A stretch of DNA of 64,000 bases from Pseudomonas sp. GOM6 (GTDB lineage Bacteria; Pseudomonadota; Gammaproteobacteria; Pseudomonadales; Pseudomonadaceae). How positions within the stretch are numbered: position 1 is the first letter of the stretch; each line of letters starts with the position of its first letter. A program made the translations under genes and the position numbers. Under the pieces are notes generated by a model that was given only the letters and a program-made list of their open reading frames with translations, had not been told where the DNA came from and ran no database searches. The DNA is taken from the NCBI RefSeq assembly GCF_029537485.1, contig NZ_JARPUS010000005.1, forward strand, positions 124,001 to 188,000. Reading direction: 5' to 3'. Shown one piece after another: positions 58,958-64,000 of the stretch.

Positions 58958-59239
58958 CCTACGAACACGCATGCCGATCACGAGCCGTTCGCGGCGATCA
59001 TTCAGCAGGGCCTCGCAGAGCGCTGCGCGAAGGGAGCGCTCGACAGGCATCCCGAGTACAACGCCCCGCTCTACGTTGTGAGCATGTGCCGGGAGTTGAT
59101 CCGCGCTATCCACGATGCCGGCAATAGCACTGCAACGGTGGCCGAAGTCGTGCGCTTGGAAAGCACCTGCACTGGTGCTGATTACTGCCACAAACTCGCC
59201 ATGCGCTGTCACAGCCTCGCGTTCAGCGCCGCAGCCTAG
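58958..59239 (+). CDS. Hypothetical protein with uncertain start
   Basis: The open frame between the TAA at 58955 and the stop at 59237 gives HADHEPFAAIIQQGLAERCA and RAIHDAGNSTATVAEVVRLE, which looks like real protein, but there is no ATG, GTG or TTG before residue 20. A GAGGTAA ribosome-like site precedes the frame at 58951. Either a rare start codon is used or a base change has removed the start. Confidence 0.4.
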   Translation, partial: PTNTHADHEPFAAIIQQGLAERCAKGALDRHPEYNAPLYVVSMCRELIRAIHDAGNSTATVAEVVRLESTCTGADYCHKLAMRCHSLAFSAAA

Positions 59240-59444
59240 AAAAATATTACCGGTCATCGCCCTGGTCGCAGGGTTGGCCGGGGAGGGATCCGTGGCCTAC
59301 CGCGGAGCAGCGTGGATCCTTACACCCATGGTTATTGCTTCCGGCGGGTGGTTTGTCGTGGCTCCCGCCCTTCGCTAGCGGGATTCGCCGCCGGATAGCC
59401 GGCACAAAGCCTTACCGGCGACTGCACACGATTTCACTCAGTAG

Positions 59445-62129
59445 TCAGGGGCGGCGGGTTGGTCTGGCCTTTTCCTTCCAAGTGCACTTGGGATAGTTGG
59501 TACAGCCGAAGAAGTCCCCGTAGCGGCCAGGAATCAGCTTGCGTAGGCCATCCTTGCAAGCCGGGCATGGCTCGGTACTGAGCGGCTCGCCATCACGACC
59601 CACGATCTGAAGCTCGTTCCTTTGCGCCAACTCGATCAGAAATGCAGATTGCCTGTTCTGGACCGTGAAGATGAAAACCCCGCGCCGCGCACGCGTCAGT
59701 GCGACGTAGAACAGCCTACGCTCCTCGGCGAATGGGAATTCCTCTGGTAGGGGCATCGCACACTGCAGTACCGGGTCGTCGGCGATCTCGCTGGGGAAGC
59801 CCTTCCGTCCTCTAATGACGTTCAGCATCAGCACGTAGTCGGCCTCAGTCCCCTTGCTGCTGTGCACCGTGTTGAAGCTGATATCGATGCCATGCCCACA
59901 GATCTGGGCGAGCTCGGGCATGTTGTCTGGGCGGTCACTGCGGTACCGGCCAAGCAGCATGATGGTCGGCTTTCGGGGCTGATCCCAAACGGAGTTGAGC
60001 TTGGCTGCTATGCGTGTGACGGTACCGGCCACCAGGCTGGAAAGATCATTGGGGTGCTTGGCCGCGAAGCACTGAATCGCCTTGCCGCTGACCGTTGATG
60101 CGGTCCTGACCTCTTTCGGGATCTGGATCGGGTTCTGCTGCACGAAGTTGCTGGAGACTCTGCAGATCTCCTCCGGACAACGAAATGTCTGGGTCAGCTT
60201 CAGTACGGTGCCGGAGCCATAGAACTGCTGGAAGTTGCGCATCACGCTCATGTCGGCGCCCGCAAATCTGTTGATGCTCTGGGCGTCGTCGCCAACTGCT
60301 GTGAGGAAGGTGTCAGGCCGCACGGTGATGGCCCGCAGTAACCGCGCTCTGGCCGCTGAGGCGTCCTGGTACTCATCAGCTATGACCAGCTTGTACGGTG
60401 ACCGGTACCGGCCCGATTCGGCGTGCTCGATGGCCAGGTTGATCATGTCGTCGAAGTCGACGGTACCGGTTGCACTCAGCTCTGCCTGCCAGCGTTCGAG
60501 CACTTTGGCGTACAGGCTGATGATCAGCGGGCCGCGCACAGGGTCGACCTGGCTGGCACGAGTGCTGAGCTCTGCAGGCGAAAGCTGGTTGCCCTTGGCA
60601 TGCTGCATGATGTTCCTGATGATCCGGGCGAGAGCCTCGAACTCCAGGGGAGGGCGCCCAGGCGGCTCTTTGCTGAAGTCGGGCTTCAGCGTGAGACCTC
60701 GGCTCTCCAGCGCCTCCTGCAGGGCCGGAAGCCCGGTACCGGCCACCAGGGTATGGCTGGTCGTCTCAAACAGTTCGGTACCGTGCTGCTGGTGCAGGGC
60801 CCGCTTCCACTCTACGCCCTCTGCATAGCCTTTGAACTCGCGAGGCGGGTTGCCGTTGGCATCCAGTGCAAAGTGCTCGTGGTACAGATCAATCTCTGGG
60901 TAGTAGAAATCCGGATGGTACTGGCTGTGTTGGGCGTCAGCTGTGTCGAATGCATAGGCCGGCTCGTACTGATAGTCCACGCCATGAAAGAACAGCCAGT
61001 CTGCAATTAGCTGCTCTTGCCGGCTCTTGACGGTTTCGCCGCGGCAGGTGATCAGTTCTTCATCTGTAGCGGATGTGCTGGCGCCTGAGGCGTTGCCGAT
61101 CGGCTGGGCAAACACCCTACGGACCAGCATTAGGTTGGCATGGAAGGCCGGGTCTGATTTGCAGAGCTCGTTCATGATCTGCTCGACCTTGGCCAGGTCC
61201 TGGCCGCCTTCGAGCCATGCGGCTGGGCGGGGCTTGGCGCCGGTGGCTTCGCCGATCACCGAAAGCCCAAAACTGTGGAAAGTCCTGCAGGCAATCTGAT
61301 CAGCGCCGGGGAAGGCCTTCAGACGCTTCTCCAGGCGCTCCTCCAACTCTTTGGCGGCATCGGCGTTGAATGCCAGCATGAGGATCTCGTCGGGCCGCAC
61401 AAGCCCTGTGGCGATCGCATAGGCCGCCTTCGCAACCATTGTGGCGGTCTTGCCCGAGCCAGCTGCAGCAACCAGAAGTAACTTCGAATCGAAGCAGATC
61501 ACGGCCAGCCGCTGCTCCAGGGTGAGCGGAGTGGACTCAAGCGTGTCGAACAGCGCGAGGTTCTTCTGCTCCTCAAACAGCGCCTCATTGAGCCTGGAAA
61601 GCGCCAGCGCGAGGCCGGCGGCGGGGCGTGGAGGAGGAGAGGGTAGGATGCTCGGAAACGCCTCACTGGCGCCCTTGATTGCCGGGTGGGACGCGACGGC
61701 GTCAACACTCAGTCCACAAGGCAGGTCTGCAGGTGGGTTTGTCTTGGCCAGGTGTTCGCCCATCCAGGATGGGTGCCAGCGATTCGGTAGCTGGCGGGAA
61801 ACCTTGCTCGCCCATTTGCCGTACAGCTCAAGTGCTTGCTTGCCGGCTGTGGCGACCACTTTGTGTTGAAGGGCCTGGAAGGCACTGTGCCACCGGCCAC
61901 CCTCTGTTTTGTCTATGCCATCAAGCTTGTGGCGTTCCCCGTCCAGGGTTTGGATAGTCAGCTCGGCCCACACGATCCCCGGCACCAGTTTGGCGGCGCC
62001 AATGTTGAGTAACGGCCAAGCAGACTCGTTCCCGTCGAGGATAAGCGTCAGGGTGTCGTCTGAAACGTAGGCTGTGAATCGGGGCGTGCGGGTGAGCTTT
62101 GCACCCATGAAGCTGTTCTTGAGGATCAC
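59445..62129 (-). CDS. helD: HelD-like (helicase IV) SF1 helicase with C-terminal zinc finger
   Basis: 894 residues. N-terminal region GIVWAELTIQTLDGERHKLD resembles the helicase IV N-terminal domain. Walker A LLLVAAAGSGKTATMVAKAA (near residue 225), then the HelD-specific nuclease-like insert HSQYHPDFYYPEIDLYHEHF and EGVEWKRALHQQHGTEL, motif II LVIADEYQDASAARARLL, and VALTRARRGVFIFT. The C-terminal CPACKDGLRKLIPGRYGDFF with CTNYPKCTW is a topoisomerase-type zinc finger not found in helicase IV of Escherichia coli. A degenerate 15-bp palindrome lies at 61473. It probably repairs or processes plasmid DNA. Confidence 0.85.
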   Translation of the reverse strand: MILKNSFMGAKLTRTPRFTAYVSDDTLTLILDGNESAWPLLNIGAAKLVPGIVWAELTIQTLDGERHKLDGIDKTEGGRWHSAFQALQHKVVATAGKQALELYGKWASKVSRQLPNRWHPSWMGEHLAKTNPPADLPCGLSVDAVASHPAIKGASEAFPSILPSPPPRPAAGLALALSRLNEALFEEQKNLALFDTLESTPLTLEQRLAVICFDSKLLLVAAAGSGKTATMVAKAAYAIATGLVRPDEILMLAFNADAAKELEERLEKRLKAFPGADQIACRTFHSFGLSVIGEATGAKPRPAAWLEGGQDLAKVEQIMNELCKSDPAFHANLMLVRRVFAQPIGNASGASTSATDEELITCRGETVKSRQEQLIADWLFFHGVDYQYEPAYAFDTADAQHSQYHPDFYYPEIDLYHEHFALDANGNPPREFKGYAEGVEWKRALHQQHGTELFETTSHTLVAGTGLPALQEALESRGLTLKPDFSKEPPGRPPLEFEALARIIRNIMQHAKGNQLSPAELSTRASQVDPVRGPLIISLYAKVLERWQAELSATGTVDFDDMINLAIEHAESGRYRSPYKLVIADEYQDASAARARLLRAITVRPDTFLTAVGDDAQSINRFAGADMSVMRNFQQFYGSGTVLKLTQTFRCPEEICRVSSNFVQQNPIQIPKEVRTASTVSGKAIQCFAAKHPNDLSSLVAGTVTRIAAKLNSVWDQPRKPTIMLLGRYRSDRPDNMPELAQICGHGIDISFNTVHSSKGTEADYVLMLNVIRGRKGFPSEIADDPVLQCAMPLPEEFPFAEERRLFYVALTRARRGVFIFTVQNRQSAFLIELAQRNELQIVGRDGEPLSTEPCPACKDGLRKLIPGRYGDFFGCTNYPKCTWKEKARPTRRP
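61473..61485. repeat. CAGAAGTAACTTC, partial copy of the 15-bp palindrome
   Basis: Matches 13 of 15 bases of CAGAAGTAACTTCTG, in the HelD-like gene just ahead of its Walker A codons. Confidence 0.5.
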
Positions 62130-62207
62130 GACGATGGCTGCTCGAACTTCCTGATAGCACAGAGAACATAGCCCGCCGGGGCGGGCAGTAGGAACACTCT
62201 GTCTGAT

Positions 62208-62525
62208 TTACGCCGGGACGGCGCCAGGCTGGCAGGCGCTGGTGCCGGTGCCGGCGGAAACCGTTTCGCCGAATCGCTCAGAGGTAGAGAAGAGGGCTTT
62301 GCCGGGGTTCGACTTCTTCACGTAGTCGTAGATGGTCGCCTCGACGTGTGTCATGAGGTCGCCGTTGTCCGCCACAAGGCCAAGCTTTCGAAGGTCGCGC
62401 ACCAGGTTGTCACAGGTCTCTCCTAGCACCGCGGCAAGATCCTTAGCTTGCTCGTGCGCACCGGCTGGGGCTTCTTGGGCGCAGGCCTTGAAGTTGCGCA
62501 GTGCCTTGTTCAGTTCGTCGCTCAT
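62208..62525 (-). CDS. Hypothetical protein, 105 aa
   Basis: Start at the ATG at 62525. MSDELNKALRNFKACAQEAP, helical to residue 75 (DLAAVLGETCDNLVRDLRKL), then a Gly/Ser/Thr-rich tail. No family assigned. Confidence 0.6.
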   Translation of the reverse strand: MSDELNKALRNFKACAQEAPAGAHEQAKDLAAVLGETCDNLVRDLRKLGLVADNGDLMTHVEATIYDYVKKSNPGKALFSTSERFGETVSAGTGTSACQPGAVPA

Positions 62526-62557
62526 GTTCTCGTCCTTGGATCCACGTTGCTGACTGT

Positions 62558-62818
62558 TCAGAGCTTTGCCGAGCGAAGCAGCGCCACTGCTTCCCACTCA
62601 GCTGCTTTGGCGAAACACCTGGCGGCCACTTCGGAGTTGCCATTGGCTTCCTCAGCGATGGCTAGCGCCCGCCATTTCTCGGCTCTCTTTTCGGCTGCCT
62701 CGGGCGTGTTCTCGTAGGCCAGCGCCAGAACGTATGGGATCAGGAGCAGCAATACGAGGGCTGCGCCAATCCATAGGTTTTCTACAACCATGCTTCCAAG
62801 CTGAGCAGTAGAAATCAT
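62558..62818 (-). CDS. Membrane-anchored small protein, 86 aa
   Basis: Start at 62818 (GGAGG eight bases upstream). One hydrophobic segment (WIGAALVLLLLIPYVLALAY) and a helical, TPR-like C-terminal part (EEANGNSEVAARCFAKAAEW). No family assigned. Confidence 0.6.
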   Translation of the reverse strand: MISTAQLGSMVVENLWIGAALVLLLLIPYVLALAYENTPEAAEKRAEKWRALAIAEEANGNSEVAARCFAKAAEWEAVALLRSAKL

Positions 62819-62859
62819 CTGCCAGTCCTCCTTCGGTACCCGGGAAGGGTGAGTTCTGA

Positions 62860-63438
62860 TTAGCCGCGCTTTTGGCGCGAGATGACTACAGCGACGCCCG
62901 TAAGCTGGGTCACCGTGCGGTATTTGGTCATGCTGGCCGGGCTGTAGAAGAACTTGCCCCAGGTAGGTCTGAGGATCATGCCGATTATGTTCAACAAGAG
63001 GTCGAAGAATCCAAACATGCTGAAGCTCGATTCGATGTACTGGTGCTCATGAGTGATGAGCACCGCATTCCCGCCGACCCGTGAAGACGCCGAGAGCAGC
63101 GAGTTACGGGCGTTGGCGAATCCCTTCTCAGCCGAGGTCACTTCACAAATTTCCCGCTCGACAGTGAAGCCGCCGGGGAAGTAACCGTCTTGGCTGTACA
63201 TGACCTTGTTGGGGTACTCCATCTGCACCGGGTATGGTTCGCCGGCTTTGATCAGGATGATCTTCTCGGCCTGCACACCCTTGGGAGTTTGCTTGGGTCG
63301 AAACTCTACGAAATCATTTACGGACGGGGAGTGACCTGGCTGCAGGAACTTGCGATGGAAAAAGACGGAGTCGCCGTCCTCAGTGCGGATGAAACCGAAA
63401 CCCTTGTCCTCGATGTACTTGTGGATCGTACCCTTCAT
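62860..63438 (-). CDS. Cold-shock domain protein with C-terminal extension, 192 aa
   Basis: Start at the ATG at 63438, after a strong TTGC-N18-GACGCTG element. Residues 1-65 are a typical cold-shock domain: MKGTIHKYIEDKGFGFIRTE (RNP1-like GFGFI) and VFFHRKFL (RNP2-like). The extension contains ANARNSLLSASSRVGGNAVL, similar to the YbjQ-type ligand-binding region, then hydrophobic helices (MFGFFDLLLNIIGMILRPTW). A single-stranded nucleic-acid binder possibly held at the membrane; the fusion is unusual. Confidence 0.7.
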   Translation of the reverse strand: MKGTIHKYIEDKGFGFIRTEDGDSVFFHRKFLQPGHSPSVNDFVEFRPKQTPKGVQAEKIILIKAGEPYPVQMEYPNKVMYSQDGYFPGGFTVEREICEVTSAEKGFANARNSLLSASSRVGGNAVLITHEHQYIESSFSMFGFFDLLLNIIGMILRPTWGKFFYSPASMTKYRTVTQLTGVAVVISRQKRG

Positions 63439-63470
63439 GCGCTGGCCCGTATGGTTCGTCTCAAGTGGGG

Positions 63471-63499
63471 CAGCGTCGTATGCATGCCCTGATTTGCAA
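63471..63499 (-). promoter_or_regulatory. Promoter-like element TTGC-N18-GACGCTG
   Basis: TTGC-AAATCAGGGCATGCATAC-GACGCTG, 33 bp upstream of the cold-shock gene start. Confidence 0.65.
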
Positions 63500-63754
63500 C
63501 CATGATTCCATGGCGAAAAGCGTGTCAGCAGGTCAGTTAGGCCTTTTTTTGGGGGCAAATCGGGGCGTCGTCGTTTGGGCTTGAGGCCGGCATCAGACTG
63601 TTGTTAGCATGGTCTGGCGCTCAGGCAGGCGCATGACACCCGTTTTTAAAGCTGGCAACGGCACTGCCTTTTGAACTGATGACCGACTGTGACTCTGATC
63701 GGTCCGTATGTAGCGGAAACGGGTGACGCTGCGCAGCTGGGCCGGGAGACCGTC

Positions 63755-64000
63755 ATGGTTATCAACGCCACACCTCCGTCCTCCGTGGGCGGCATTCAGC
63801 GCCTTGCCAAGTCCATCAAGCGTGAACTTGGGATTCCTCACACCAAAGCACTTGATGAGGCTGCCCGCCAGGCCGGCTTCAGTAACTTCCTGCACGCCAA
63901 ACGCCAAATCAGCTCCGCGCCGGTCGCGTCCTTTCCGGTTTTCCTCACGGCCTACTGGTACGTGAAGGGCAGCGTTCCCCAGCGTGCGGGGCGCGAAACC
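63755..64000 (+). CDS. DUF5623-like protein, partial (C-terminus off window)
   Basis: 82 residues visible. GGIQRLAKSIKRELGIPHTK then ALDEAARQAGFSNFLHAKRQ is the clearest copy of the short helical module in this window, and FPVFLTAYWYVKGSVPQRAG follows. This order matches DUF5623-type proteins common on Pseudomonas plasmids. Function unknown. Confidence 0.7.
   Translation, partial: MVINATPPSSVGGIQRLAKSIKRELGIPHTKALDEAARQAGFSNFLHAKRQISSAPVASFPVFLTAYWYVKGSVPQRAGRET

Overview
The window looks like part of the backbone and accessory region of a large conjugative plasmid (megaplasmid) from a Pseudomonas-like gammaproteobacterium. The reasons are a TrfA-type replication initiator beside 16 iterons, two separate partition systems (ParA/ParB and an actin-like ParM), a KfrA-like protein, a plasmid-type umuDC operon with a Pseudomonas-style LexA box, a type IV-A CRISPR-Cas locus (a plasmid-borne type) and moderately high GC. 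No rRNA, tRNA or chromosomal housekeeping genes were seen.

Layout. 0-2.5 kb: the end of a DEDDh exonuclease gene, then a kfrA-like gene behind an eight-copy AACT repeat. 2.5-9 kb: origin and maintenance block, with iterons, trfA-like rep, parA, parB, a field of 17-bp palindromes (probable centromere), a second iteron cluster and GTGAACC repeats. 9-13.5 kb: a control module of lytic transglycosylase, FlhD-like, FlhC-like and SF1 helicase genes, divergent from a CI/LexA-like regulator. This resembles the SetR/SetCD (SXT) and AcaCD (IncC) transfer switches, but the regulator has lost its self-cleavage residues. 13.5-16.9 kb: parM with a ribbon-helix-helix partner, then a non-coding stretch and a MobI-like gene (possible oriT). 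17-22 kb: umuDC and, divergent from it, a 1009-residue SF1 helicase homologue whose catalytic motifs are destroyed.

22-42 kb: accessory region of mostly small uncharacterised genes, including a SMEK-type protein, a PIN-like protein, a cold-shock-like protein, several proteins sharing a short N-terminal helical module, a group of genes each preceded by a hairpin leader, and a 654-residue protein of unknown function. 42.9-48.8 kb: complete type IV-A CRISPR-Cas locus (nine repeats, csf3, csf2, csf1, csf5, and divergent csf4/dinG). 49-64 kb: hipBA, an XRE/metalloprotease pair, an integrase fragment, more small genes, a HelD-like helicase, a cold-shock fusion protein and a partial DUF5623-like gene.

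Two signals cut across the gene map. First, at least a dozen accessory genes share a promoter-like element, TTGC-N18-GACGCTG, with nearly constant spacing. Second, half of the CRISPR spacers begin with the same ACTTCTG seed, which is half of a 15-bp palindrome (CAGAAGTAACTTCTG) found in full or in part at four places on this plasmid.
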